Assembly: GCF_030272615.1 (NCBI RefSeq)
Contig: NC_081406.1
Location: 212,326,997-212,390,996, forward strand
DNA length: 64,000 bases
Direction of reading: 5' to 3'
Source: Cryptomeria japonica
Lineage: Eukaryota; Streptophyta; Pinopsida; Cupressales; Cupressaceae
The position numbers and the translations under genes are program-made. The first letter of the stretch is position 1; each line of letters starts with the position of its first letter. This document shows positions 54,463 through 64,000 of this stretch, piece after piece. The notes beneath the pieces were generated by a model, which was not told where the DNA came from, ran no database searches, and saw nothing but the letters and a program-made list of their open reading frames with translations.

Positions 54463-56940
54463 TTTGCCCCTCTTTGAGACAAAGTTGGAACAACATTGTT
54501 TCAAAGAAAACAAAAAATTCCTGCCCCAATATGCCCTGGTGATGCTTAGGGTGTAATACCCCCTCGAGAGATTGTTTGTGCATTAAAGACATGAATGATC
54601 TCTTGAAAAAAGAAGAATGTGAGATGAAAGATAGAAAAATGGTTAGTTGATTAGAGATAGAGATAGGTGATGTGAAGATGATATTGAGATAGAATATGAG
54701 AGAATGAACCTTAGAATGAAATAGAATAATGTTAGATGATAGAAAATGATTTAGAAAGAGATGATGAGAAAAGAATCAACAAACTAGCAATAAGAAAATG
54801 AGATGAAATGCGAATGATTAATTCATGAACCTGTGCCATTATTTATTGCACAATATGTATTCATCACTGAGCCTTATTATTGAACAATGGAGCTTAGCAC
54901 ATCAATGAATAAAGAACCAAGATGTAAGATATCTCATTGAAGAAACAAACACGTAGCAGACAAAGAGTGAAACCCTCCATTCTGGTTGTAGTACCAGGGG
55001 TCGAGGTATGTGGGATAGTCACAAGCATAACTATCCTTGACTTTTGCATAGGATATTTGTCGAATGAACGTACCAACACAGACACCTAGTGGAACTATTG
55101 CCCCAAAAATTCATTGGTTCACACCACAAACAAAAAACAAAGAAAAAGATAATGCCCATCCCGGCTTCTCTAGTCACTTGTGGACATCCTTGAGTAGCAT
55201 AGGAACATAATCTGTTGCCAAATGATAAAAGATAAAGACTGACCTGAAAAAAATTCAGCAGCCATACTGATCCATTTCTTCATTCTCAGTGGCTTGATGT
55301 AATAGTTGATATTGTCTGATCTTAGAAAGTTGTAGACCCCGTTTAAGATTGATTTGTCTAATTTCAAGTGTATCCTCTTCTGTTTAAGACAAGATAATGA
55401 TCACTTGATATGGATATGACACGATTGATAAGACAGTTTGATCAGTTGATTGCAGATGTTTGACTGGATAGTCACGTCCTTTGTTAACTTCATGCGAAGC
55501 GTTTGCTGGGTATCTGCTTTGGTATTTGTTTCTTGCGTTACATTTTATTGCAAGTTTTTTGATTGATTTTTGATTGTTTTTGGGTTGATTTTATGGATCG
55601 ATATTTGAATGTTTTTGGTTGATTTTGTGGATTGATATTTGGATATTTTTGGTTGATTTTTTCACGACTTTTTCTGGATGTTTTTGGTATTTTGCTAGGA
55701 TATTTTTTGAATGTTTTTGGATTTTTATGCTTTTCACTGTTTTTGGATTTTTATGTTTTTCAATGTTTTTTGATTTTTTTAGGACTTTATATGATATTTA
55801 GGATTTTTTCAGTTATGCCCCTAGTGTGCAGACCTGTATGACATGATGATCTGCAGAATGCATGTGGAGACAATGAATTTTTGACATGACCTATGTTAAT
55901 GCAAAATGCATTTCCTATTCAAACAAGGATGATTGTGTTTGTTTAGCATTCGCAATACACCAATTGAATTGGAGGTACAAAACATTTCATAGATAAACGG
56001 TCAATCGATCCTTAAGGTCTCGTGGAACATCCAAATTAACACACTTAGTGAATAGGATTTACTAATGGAAACACAAAAAACTTCCCCATTGGTTATTGAA
56101 AATTTGATGTTCTTTTGCCCATGTGTGTGCAAATAGTTAATTCCCGCTCTTGTGTTCACTAAAGATCCTTAGCATCATATATGACTAGCTACGTGGATTA
56201 TCCTAACTTCAAAAGCATCCCTAATAGAGTCTCATTGCCAGCAAGCTTTTAGAGCTTCGACGAGGTTATAGACTATAATTCCTCAAATATTGCTCCATTG
56301 CCAGCAAGCGTTCATAGCCCTAATGGACTTACTCGCATGTTCCCATAGTCAAGATTTTTGTCGCACTTTGTATGCATGATATTTCAGTTATATATCATTG
56401 CTCTTTTTCCTTGAGATGAATATTTGGCATAGCTTTTTTTCTTTTATATTTTATTGCCTTGACTTGTAAGTAATGAAACCTACTTGGTTGTGACAATTAC
56501 AGCAGTGCTAAAGTAGAATTTTATATTTTTCACTAGTCATATGATCAACTAGGTGTCTTGAATGAATTAAAGATTTTGTTAATGTGTTTGAGATATAGCA
56601 ATTGATATATTTTGGGTTAACAAGTCTCAAATAGTGAAATCACTACCCAACCAAAAGTAAACCGTCGTCACAGGGTAATGTTGAAAATGAATGACCTTAG
56701 GACCTCAAAGACTTCATGTCCGAATATATAAGAAAGGAGATGACCCTTGTTTCTCTTGAATGCAAACAAATGATAAACTTGGACAATTGTCTTGTTTTAT
56801 TGATGTTGCTGTATGTAAATGCATAACTTTTGCGAATGCGATGCATTTGAAAAGGAAACTATATGTGATGTAATGCTTTGAAGAAAATGAGATGTAATGC
56901 GGAAAAAAAAACCTAAACTAACCCAACCCTTAGATATAAT
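54463..56940 (-). other. 3' untranslated region of element G
   Basis: About 2.5 kb without protein motif between integrase and the LTR. The polypurine tract is GAGGGGCAAA on the minus strand (54463-54475). A T-rich repetitive tract with phrases like 'gtttttgg' and 'tgatttt' fills 55540-55800. 'ttgccagcaagc' recurs (56236 and 56300). Confidence 0.6.
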
Positions 56941-58033
56941 ATCGTTTAAGGTATATGTTGCTCATAAGATCAGGGAGTGGATCTCCCTCCATGGTAGCCA
57001 AATTGTATGCTCCATTTCCTATAACTCTTGTTATGATAAAAGGACCTAGCCAGTTAGGTTCAAACTTCCTTGGCCTTTCTCATTCTACTAGGTTCCTTTG
57101 GTTCTCCTTGAAAACTAGATCTCCCACTTCAAAATTCCTTGGGCATAATCGTTTATGATAAATCCTTCTCAATCTATTCTAGTAACCTTGCAAATGATTT
57201 AAAGTAGTTTGTCTCTTTTCATCGAGCGTTTCAAGCTCTTGTAATCTTGTAACCCAGTAGTCTTCCTCTGATATGATGTTTTTTAAGGAGACTCTTAAAG
57301 ATGGTAGTTCTATTTCAATAGGTAGTATTGCTTCTTAACCATAGACCAATGAATATGGTGCTTCTCCCGTAGGGGTACGTACTCCTGTTCTATAACCCCA
57401 AAGAGAGGGATTTAACTAGAGATGCTAGTCTTGTCCTGCATCAGTGACAACTTTCTTTAGGATCTTTAATATTGTCTTGTTTGTTGCCTCTACTTGTCCA
57501 TTGCTTTGCAAATAATATGGTGTTGCAAATCTTTGTTGTATTTGAATTTTTTCACACAATTCTCTCATTTCTTGATTTTTGAATGGACGTCCCTTACCTG
57601 TCACTATGCACATTGGAATCCCATACCGACAGATAATGTAATTAAGCATGAATTTTTCTATTTTCTTACTAGTGGTGTATGTAAGGGGGATTGCCTCTAC
57701 CCATTTAGTAAAATATTCAGTAGCCGTTAAGATGAATTTGTGCCCATTGGCAAAAGTAGGATTAACTTTACCAACTAGATCCAACCCCCATTGTGAAAAT
57801 GGTCATGGTGATGTAATAGGTTGAAGATCCTGTATTGGTGCATGAATGAGGTCTCCATGCATTTGACATTGTTTACATTTTTGTACATATTTATTGGCAT
57901 CCTTTTCCATAGTTGGCCAATAGTATCTAGTCCTTAACAATTTCTTTGATAGTGGCGGGTCACTATGATGCGCCCCACAAATTCCATCATGTACCTCCTT
58001 TAGGGAAATTTGTGCTTCTTCTTCATCATGACA
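56941..58033 (-). pseudogene. pol: Integrase of element G
   Basis: Zinc-binding part at about 57820-58000 (HDGICGAH-type, YYWPTMEKDANKYV and CKQCQMHG read with frame changes). The core at 57425-57784 has MDLVGKVNPTFANGHKFILT, ATEYFTKWVEAIPL, IVTGKGRPFKNQ and SNGQVEATNK. The second catalytic Asp, normally in TDNG or TGNG-type context, is Gly in TGKGRPF, while the Glu in GQVEATNK is kept. The C-terminal module PRKFEPNWLGPFII plus GAYNLATMEGDPLPDLMS is at 56945-57070. It would insert element DNA; it is inactive here. Confidence 0.85.
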
Positions 58034-58600
58034 TCAGAGAAGTGTTCCATCAAAGCCCTTTCTATATAGTGTGTCAGCAATAATAGTGTGTTTGGATGCT
58101 TGATAAATAAGAGTTTTCTTTTGATTTCTAGATAAATCAAGAGACATATACTGAGTATGTAAGTATGCGTATATATCATTATACCATGGGGATTCAGGAC
58201 CCACAACTACATATACATATTCTGATGAGGGAATCTCATATGCCGGTATCATCAATTGTTCTATAATAAACTCAAATTGAGTTTCATTATTAGGCATATT
58301 TAGTAGAGACCCTACTGTAGCCATGGCATCGGCTGCCTTGTTCTGTATCCTTGGAATCTGTTCAAAAGTGATGTTACTGAAATGTTCTTTGTAATCTTCT
58401 ACCATTTGTTTATAAGGCAACAGTTGACCATCTTTTGTGTTATAGTCATCATTGACTTGATTTATAATTAGTTTTGAGTCACCGTAGAATTGTAATTCTT
58501 TTATCCTCCATTGTATAGTGGTACAAAGTCCTATGATGAGAGCTTCATATTCAACAATATTGTTTGTACAGGGAAAATTTACTCTAAATGAATTAGGCAT
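58034..58600 (-). pseudogene. pol: Second (archaeal-type) RNase H of element G
   Basis: 189-codon open frame with NNIVEYEALIIGLC, FYGDSKLIINQVNDDY and QIPRIQNKAADAMATVG, the E, D and D/A blocks of RVT_3-like RNase H. This domain sits between RNase H and integrase only in Tat-type gypsy elements among plant retrotransposons. The tail (TIIADTLYRKGFDGTLL) leads to integrase. The first catalytic Asp block lies in the interrupted sequence just upstream (about 58600-58680). Confidence 0.85.
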
Positions 58601-58678
58601 AGAATCACCTTGAAGGGTGATGAAAAGAATCCTAGCTCCAACTCCATGATTTTTATAGGACCCATCAAAGTATAATTT

Positions 58679-59300
58679 TCACATGGTAGATGTTGTCAGT
58701 GTAAACATAGATTCATCAGGAAAGTCTATTAGTAGCAGGTGATTGTCTTGCAAGGGAGCCTCTGCTAACTGATTTGCTATAATATGCCCTTTGATTTCCT
58801 TTCTGTCCATGTACTCTATATCAAACTCACTTAAAATCATGACCCATTTAGCCAATCTTCTAGTCAATGTTGCTCTTCTTAACAAATATTTGAGTGGATC
58901 AAAACATCTGATGAGTTGGACTTTGTGACTCGACATATAATGTCTAAGTTTCTGAGATGCGAAGAATGCTGCTATACATGCTCATTCTATAGGAATGTAA
59001 TTAAGCTCATATCTAATTAGGGTTCTACTTATATAGTAGATTGCTCTTTCCTTTCCTTGATCATCATGGTGTGCCAACAAGGCTCCTAAAGGTGAGTTTG
59101 TTAATGATATATATAGTAATAGGGGCTTTCCTTGAGTAGGTGGAACTAATACTGGAGTATTCAGAAGATAATCCTTTAAAGCTTGAAAAGATTCTTGGCA
59201 CTGCTCTGTCCATTTGAAGGTGACTCCTTTTCTGAGTAAATACTGAAATGGATGACATTTATCTACTAGCTATGCTATGAAGCTTCTTATAGACTGTAGT
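58679..59300 (-). pseudogene. pol: First RNase H and RT connection of element G
   Basis: With stops and frame changes: FKWTEQCQESFQALKDYLL, VLVPPTQGKPLLLYIS, GKERAIYYISRTLI, then an open piece (58679-58936) with SSHKVQLIRCFDPLKYLLRR, RLAKWVMILSEFDIEYMDRK and IKGHIIANQLAEAP. These are the RT thumb and RNase H blocks of Ty3/gypsy. Confidence 0.82.
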
Positions 59301-59503
59301 CTTCCTTGTAACCCTCTTAACTGCTTAAGTGTTGATGGAGGTTGCATATCCATGATTGCTTTGACCTTTGCAGGATCTACTTCAATTCCTTTGTTAGACA
59401 CAATAAATCCTAAAAGTTTGCCTGATGTTACACCAAACACACACTTTTTTGGGTTTAACTTGACATTGTATTGCTCTAATCGATCAAATATCTTTGCAAG
59501 GAC

Positions 59504-60073
59504 TTAAAGGTGACCTTCTCTTGTCTGTGATTTAGCTAGTAGATCATCCCCATAGTCTTCCGTGATATTGTGGATCATTTCATGAAATAATATTGTCAAA
59601 GCCCTTTGATATGTTGCTCCTGCATTCTTAAGACCAAACGGCATGACGTTCCAACAGTATGTTCCCCATGGATAAGTAAATGCCATCTTGTGTTGATCTT
59701 TTGGTGCAATCCCGATCTGGTTATATCCTGAGAAACCATCCATTAATGAAAGCATTTCATTCCCAGCAGTCAAGTCAACTATCATGTCTATGTTGGGTAA
59801 TGGAAAATCATCCTTAGGACATGCTTTGTTTAGATCTTGAAAGTCACTATAGATTCTTATGCCCCTAGTGGACTTAGTCAAAGGTACCAAATTGGATATC
59901 CATTTTGCATAGTCAATAGGTTGAATGAAGCCCACATCCAGAAGCTTTTGGAGTTCTATTTTGACTAGTAATGCAATCTGTGGATGCATCTTTCTTAGCT
60001 TTTGTTTGTACGGTTTAATTTCTGGTAGCAATGGTAGATGATGTAACACCAATTCTAGATCTAGGCCTGGCAT
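59504..60073 (-). pseudogene. pol: Reverse transcriptase of element G
   Basis: Contains KIELQKLLDVGFIQPIDYAK, WISNLVPLTKSTRGIRIYSD, FQDLNKACPKDDFPLPNID, SLMDGFSGYNQIGIAPKDQH, KMAFTYPWGTYCWNVMPFGL and KNAGATYQRAL. YGDDLLAKS is the catalytic pair, in YGDD form where YVDD is usual. Asp in MDGFSGYNQI is kept; RIYSDFQDLN has Ser-Asp where VD(F/Y)RDLN is usual. A stop follows REGHL at the frame end. Confidence 0.9.
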
Positions 60074-60118
60074 ATCCGCATAGGACCAAGTGAAATTGAT
60101 AGGATGTTCTTTGAAAAA

Positions 60119-61300
60119 CTATATGAATTTGTCCTTTTCTTCCTGGTTTAATGATTTTTCTAAGTGGATATTATGTACAACTTCTCCTACTACTATATTG
60201 ACTTCTTCAGTTTCTTCCATGAGTAATGTTGAATTCTCTTTTTCAATGGGGAGATTGTCTAACTCACTCTTGCCATTGCGATCACTTTGATCCATATCTT
60301 CTGTCACAGAGGCACTTGCCTCTCCAAAGCATGTTGTTCTATCCAGGTCTACAACAAATGAAACCCTTCTCTGACACCAAGGAATTCTGCAATAGCTTCA
60401 TTGTTCTCAAACCCATCTAGAGTTGGTTTTCCTTCTCATCCCCAATCAATCAAATGTGAGTGTACAAGGGGTAATTCATTGCTCCCTTCTATTGTAACAA
60501 ATTATGATAACATGCATACCTATTTATTTGAGTGACCTGATATATTTTCATCATCTATAGGTGATTTGTGATCCTCTATCATGTCAATTGTTCGTAGGTT
60601 GGAATCATGTTCAGATAGAAATTCATAGTCATGAGAATCGGTCTCACTTTCTATGTATGTTTTAGATTCTGTAGTTGTATCACTTATCTCCTCTTGTACT
60701 TGCATCTGATTTTGTTGTAGATTTGTGGGCCTCCTTTGTATGGGGGTCACCCTTCTTAAACCTGGTATAAGTCGTTGTAGTCTTTCTTCATTTGATTCAT
60801 TGGGTGGAGCTTGATTTGTTTCCCTTGGCAAAAGTATTGACAACAACCAAGGATTAGGGTCATTTACTGGTGCTAAGCCTGTGTCTGTTACCATATTTGC
60901 TTGTGCAGATGTTTCAGATACTATATTGTTGGGTGACTCAATGCCAGGTTCTTGTACAACTCGTCTCATATCTTCACCATCTGATTCCATACTAGGAGAT
61001 GTTGGTACTTTCTTGTTTGAGATGAAGAAGGAAATGCTCATGTTGACAACCGACTTTGAGATATGTACTCTAACAGTAGCCTTGGTCTATTTAGTATATC
61101 GAGTGTACATTGTCTTGCTTCTGTTATATTTGGTACATGTTTATATCCTAACCCTTGATTCTTTGGATTCTCATTTGGTACAACGGGTTCTAATCTTCCT
61201 TTCTTTTGTAATCCAAGCCTATGGTACCATCATACCCATGTTTTTGTAGCATCTTGAATCCATTGCCATACTAATCTAAAGGTAACCTGGGTATTATCAT
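60119..61300 (-). pseudogene. Acidic linker of element G polyprotein
   Basis: Low-complexity Glu/Asp/Ser-rich readings (60520-61041 and 60119-60307; e.g. EEISDTTTESKTYIESETD) lie between protease and RT. No catalytic motif. Such spacers are usual in Tat-type polyproteins. Confidence 0.55.
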
Positions 61301-61567
61301 GTCATCTTCTTCTCTATATATCCAATGATTGACATCTTCATTCAGAGATTATTCTTGTAAATCTCCCCACCTAATGAAAGAGCATGAATCTGAGTATCTA
61401 ACTATTTCTTATCCTTTGTCTTGTTTCATTACTATGTTTTGAGGCTTCCCAAAAGACCTAGGAGAAAGAGATAATTGTTTTCCATTTGAGGTACTTGAAA
61501 TAGAGTATTCCCCACAACCAACCTCCTTAATCTGCAAAGAAGATGTTGTAGGTGCATTCTTCTGTAT

Positions 61568-62040
61568 TTATGTGATCGTTAATGACTCCATTTGTGTAGT
61601 GAGGGGTGCTACTTGATTAATGGGTACTTGGTTATCTACACTTGCCTTTAAGTGATTACAGTGTTGGAATAGATTTGGATCACCCTTTATGGTGATTTCA
61701 ATATCATTGTACGAGAATTTAACACATTGGTGAAATATCAATGGTACAACTTGCATGGTATGAATCCATGGGCGGCCCAATAACATGTTGTACCTTATTT
61801 CTCTATCCAACACTTGGAAAGTAACCTTTGTTGTTATAGGTCCTAGTTGCACTGGTAGTGTAACTATACCTTTTGAAGGATGCTCCTCATCATCATATGC
61901 TTTGATGTTTATTCTTTTTGAAGGATCAATATGAAGCTCAGGATATCCCAATGCCTTAACCAACTTTAATGTACAGATGTTGAGACCAACTCCCCCATCT
62001 ATAAGTACTCTTCTTCTCTTTTGTATGTAAGCTTCTAGAT
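61568..62040 (-). pseudogene. pol: Aspartic protease region of element G
   Basis: Reads RRVLIDGGVGLNICTLKLVK (active-site loop DGG where DTG or DSG is classical; DGG occurs in some plant gypsy elements), then ALGYPELHIDPSKRINIKAY, TLPVQLGPITTKVTFQVLD and MLLGRPWIHTMQVVPLIFHQ (the LLGRPW flap/terminal block). It is followed by QCVKFSYNDIEITIKGD. Protease would process the polyprotein. The frame upstream of about 62040 is lost near the insertion of element H. Confidence 0.82.
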
Positions 62041-62106
62041 GTAGCGGGTCATTATGGAGAAGTCTATCACTTGGAATATCCTATTCTGTGAATACAATAT
62101 GGGTAC

Positions 62107-62406
62107 TGTTAGAATATTTAACCTTTACTTGGCTTAGGTTTATTTGTATTTAGTTTAGGATATTCTTTTGGAATTCCTACATGTAATTTGTCCTCTAGTA
62201 CATGTGTGAGGACAAGTCATTTCTTTTATTTTCCTTTATTCAAGAATATTAGATTTCTTTCATAAGAGGATGTGGACACATGGCACACACATTTTATGAA
62301 TTGTGGCATTCATAGATTTGGGAGTTACTTTGTAACTCCTCTCCTCATCTCTATTTAAGAGATGTCTCCTCACTCATTTCTTCTTAATGATTTTATTGTA
62401 AAAGAG

Positions 62407-62438
<32 letters not shown>

Positions 62439-62655
62439 ACACACACACACACACACACACACACATTTTAGGCATTGCCTCATTCATAATATCACAAGGG
62501 GTTTTTCTTTGTTTTTCCCCTTTCAAAAGTTCTTGTGCCTCCTTCACATTTGGGTGATTGCTCCAAGGTTTTTGCATTTCTCTTGGTAACATTTACTTCA
62601 TCAATAAACTTACTTGGATTTTGTTTTTCTTTCCTTGCTCTTATATTTCTTTTCA
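62107..62655 (+). repeat. 5' LTR of element H
   Basis: TGTTAGAATATTTAACC...CTTTTCA, 549 bp, immediately before a PBS. It contains a (TC)n-(AC)n microsatellite. Confidence 0.78.
62406..62465. repeat. Compound (TC)n(AC)n microsatellite
   Basis: A TC run (about 62406-62432) is followed by an AC run (about 62438-62464) inside LTR H. Confidence 0.95.
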
Positions 62656-62667
62656 TGGTATCAGAGT
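62656..62667 (+). promoter_or_regulatory. Primer binding site, element H
   Basis: TGGTATCAGAGT matches the initiator-Met PBS except the last base, directly after the LTR end CA. Confidence 0.8.
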
Positions 62668-63259
62668 AGGTTCTAATCCTTGTTTCAAGTTGAGTTTGAT
62701 GAAGGTTACCATTTTGTGGAGTTCACCTTCTTGGAGGCATTCTTGAGAGGAGAAGAAGTTCTTTCTCTAATATTTTCTACTGTGTAGGGTTTTTATTTCA
62801 AATTTTTAATTTTTTTTTCAAACTTGTTAACAAGTTTGCCTGCAGGTTTAATCTTCTTAGATTCTAGTTTAGTTTTTTTTTTTTTAAAAGCTTTGGAAGG
62901 CTTGCTGCCAAAGTTTCTTCTTTCTAGTCTTTTTTTATTGTGACTAGTTTGGAAGGTTTACCGCCAAACTCAGCCTCCTTAATCTGTTTGGTTGGCTTAT
63001 CGCCAAAACTGATTCATTATTAAATTGCATTCTCTATTTGTTTACAGGTTCTAACATTTCATTTACTTGCAAGTTTTTTAATAAAAATAATTTTTTATAT
63101 TGTTTCTTCATTGAATCTCTATGTATTTACAAAAAAATATCTGAGTCTAACATTTTATGCAGGTTCTACCTTGTAAAAGGCATAAATCTCTTTGTCTGCA
63201 GTTCTACATTGTATTTCATTCATCTCACATTCATTCGTATTTTTTTTTCAACTTCTATT
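62668..63259 (+). other. Leader of element H
   Basis: Non-coding. The phrase 'ttggaagg.tt..c.gccaaa' recurs three times (about 62892, 62950 and 62988), a small internal repeat. Confidence 0.5.
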
Positions 63260-64000
63260 TGTAGGTCCCGAGGACAACTGAGAGCGGGGGGGGGGGGGTG
63301 TGAATCAATTGTCCAATAAATTCAAACCAAAATCTTATTAACCAACTTAATGCTTAGTACTGGTAAGACAGTTAAGTATGCCGGTAAACAATGTTAACAG
63401 AAAATTGCTACACCGGTAAGAATTAGTGCATGAAACATAAACATAAAGTCATCCACAACACATGACACAAATATTTGTACGTGGAAACCCTGTAAGGGGA
63501 AAAACCACGGTGGGAAACCTTACCCACAATCGGATGATACTACTGCAGATAGTAAGTGTACAAAGAGGGGTCTGCACATGCAGAAAGGCCAACAGCCTAG
63601 AGCTCACTGCTCAATCACAGATGGGAGTCACACTGACTACAGTTGGATGGTTAAATCCAATGAGAATGTACTGCACAAAATAACATCTTCATATGCTGGA
63701 TTCAGTACCGGTGTAATGCTGATATGCTTCTATAAAAACCTAGCTTCACCTTCAAATGATGTCTTCGTGTATATCTTTCCTCGATCTCGCATATATCCTT
63801 CCTTAAATCTTTTTCACATTCCACACTTGACCTTACAAATAAGATCTTACATTTATATCATACCCTAAGACCAATTTTAGTAGGTCGGCTCTACAAGATA
63901 TTACAATAAAACATTTTACAAATAATATAATATCCGATGCAATAACTGATTGAACATGTCGGCTTAATGCATTTACAACAATAATAAATCATCTCCATAG
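63260..64000 (-). repeat. LTR of element I (copia type), cut by the window end
   Basis: On the minus strand this LTR ends CGGGACCTACA at 63260. Reading the plus strand, it shows GGAAACC, AAAAACCACGGTGGG (63498-63514) and the 'cagcctagagctcactgctca' (about 63593) phrases, all matching LTR F (4463-4640) in order. A run of 13 G lies at 63286-63298. No PBS lies beyond its end at lower coordinates, so it should be a 3' LTR whose body lies to the right of the window. Confidence 0.72.

Larger units (their letters stand above)
52475..62106 (-). mobile_element. Element G: Ty3/gypsy retrotransposon, Tat-like
   Basis: Minus strand, from high to low coordinates: protease, acidic linker, RT, RNase H, a second RNase H domain, integrase with GPF-type end, long 3' untranslated region, polypurine tract and 3' LTR. 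Integrase after RT defines Ty3/gypsy; the additional RNase H between RNase H and integrase is typical of the Tat lineage. Gag, PBS and the 5' LTR are missing because element H is inserted at 62107. Stops and frame changes occur throughout. Confidence 0.88.
62107..63259 (+). mobile_element. Element H: LTR retrotransposon, 5' part only
   Basis: An LTR followed by a PBS and ~0.6 kb of interior, interrupted at 63260 by the LTR of element I. It is inserted in the protease region of element G; the left flank is GGTAC (62102-62106). The right end lies outside the window. Confidence 0.7.

Noticed and set aside
55619-55841. Phe-rich frames that look like a membrane protein
   Set aside because: They come from an imperfect T-rich repeat in the untranslated region of element G.
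56955-57158. Plus-strand frame at the end of element G integrase
   Set aside because: The minus strand encodes the GPF-type integrase end here, so this is a shadow.
62362-62589. Frame with Ser-Leu and Thr-His repeats
   Set aside because: Product of the TC/AC microsatellite in LTR H.

Overview
The window looks like intergenic chromatin of a large, repeat-rich seed-plant genome. I infer a gymnosperm (conifer-like) from the density of old nested LTR elements and the absence of any host gene; the sequence alone does not prove this. Nothing here looks like a functional cellular gene, tRNA or rRNA. Nearly all recognisable coding sequence belongs to decayed retrotransposons.

Layout. 1-2.4 kb is mostly anonymous AT-rich DNA with one small inverted-repeat (MITE-like) element. 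2.45-3.05 kb is a decayed plus-strand LINE endonuclease. 3.7-4.3 kb is a diverged copy of a segment at about 50.7-51.3 kb. 4316-~6990 is a minus-strand Ty1/copia fragment (F: 3' LTR, RNase H, part of RT). A degenerate ~60-bp tandem repeat (7.75-7.99 and 15.77-15.96 kb) is split by a full-length plus-strand Ty1/copia element (A, 7992-15762) with matching flanking repeats. 17.5-18.3 kb holds a possible solo LTR, followed by a 2-copy 114-bp tandem repeat.

18666-31330 is an LTR element (D) with short ~350-bp LTRs and no recognisable protein. It contains a second, unrelated LTR (E) and a nested 8.75-kb element (B) with 2.7-kb LTRs that encodes only a gag-like protein. 31.3-33.5 kb holds an unrecognised minus-strand coding relic. 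A minus-strand LINE (RT, zinc-binding domain, RNase H) occupies 33.6-36.3 and 43.1-44.6 kb. It is split by element C (36300-43074, CACAT target-site duplication). C has gag zinc knuckles and a long ORF of about 1,070 codons that I do not recognise, and no pol. 44.6-52.5 kb is largely anonymous with a plus-strand LINE RT relic (49.0-49.95 kb). 52475-62106 is a minus-strand Ty3/gypsy element of Tat-like layout (G: AP, RT, RNase H, second RNase H, integrase, 3' LTR), cut by LTR element H (62107 on), which is itself cut by the LTR of another copia-type element (I, 63260 to the window end).

Shared biology. Elements A, B, C and F share a primer-binding-site type (where present), a CCCAC-GTGG-TTTTTCC LTR block (also in I), and a duplicated polypurine tract in which the two copies are joined by complementary arms (TTTGGCATTGATG / CATCAATGCCAAA). 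A would have been the autonomous type; B and C lack pol and would depend on it or on a relative. All proteins are broken. Stops are strongly skewed to TAG and fit C-to-T decay at CAG codons, as expected for DNA methylated at CHG sites.
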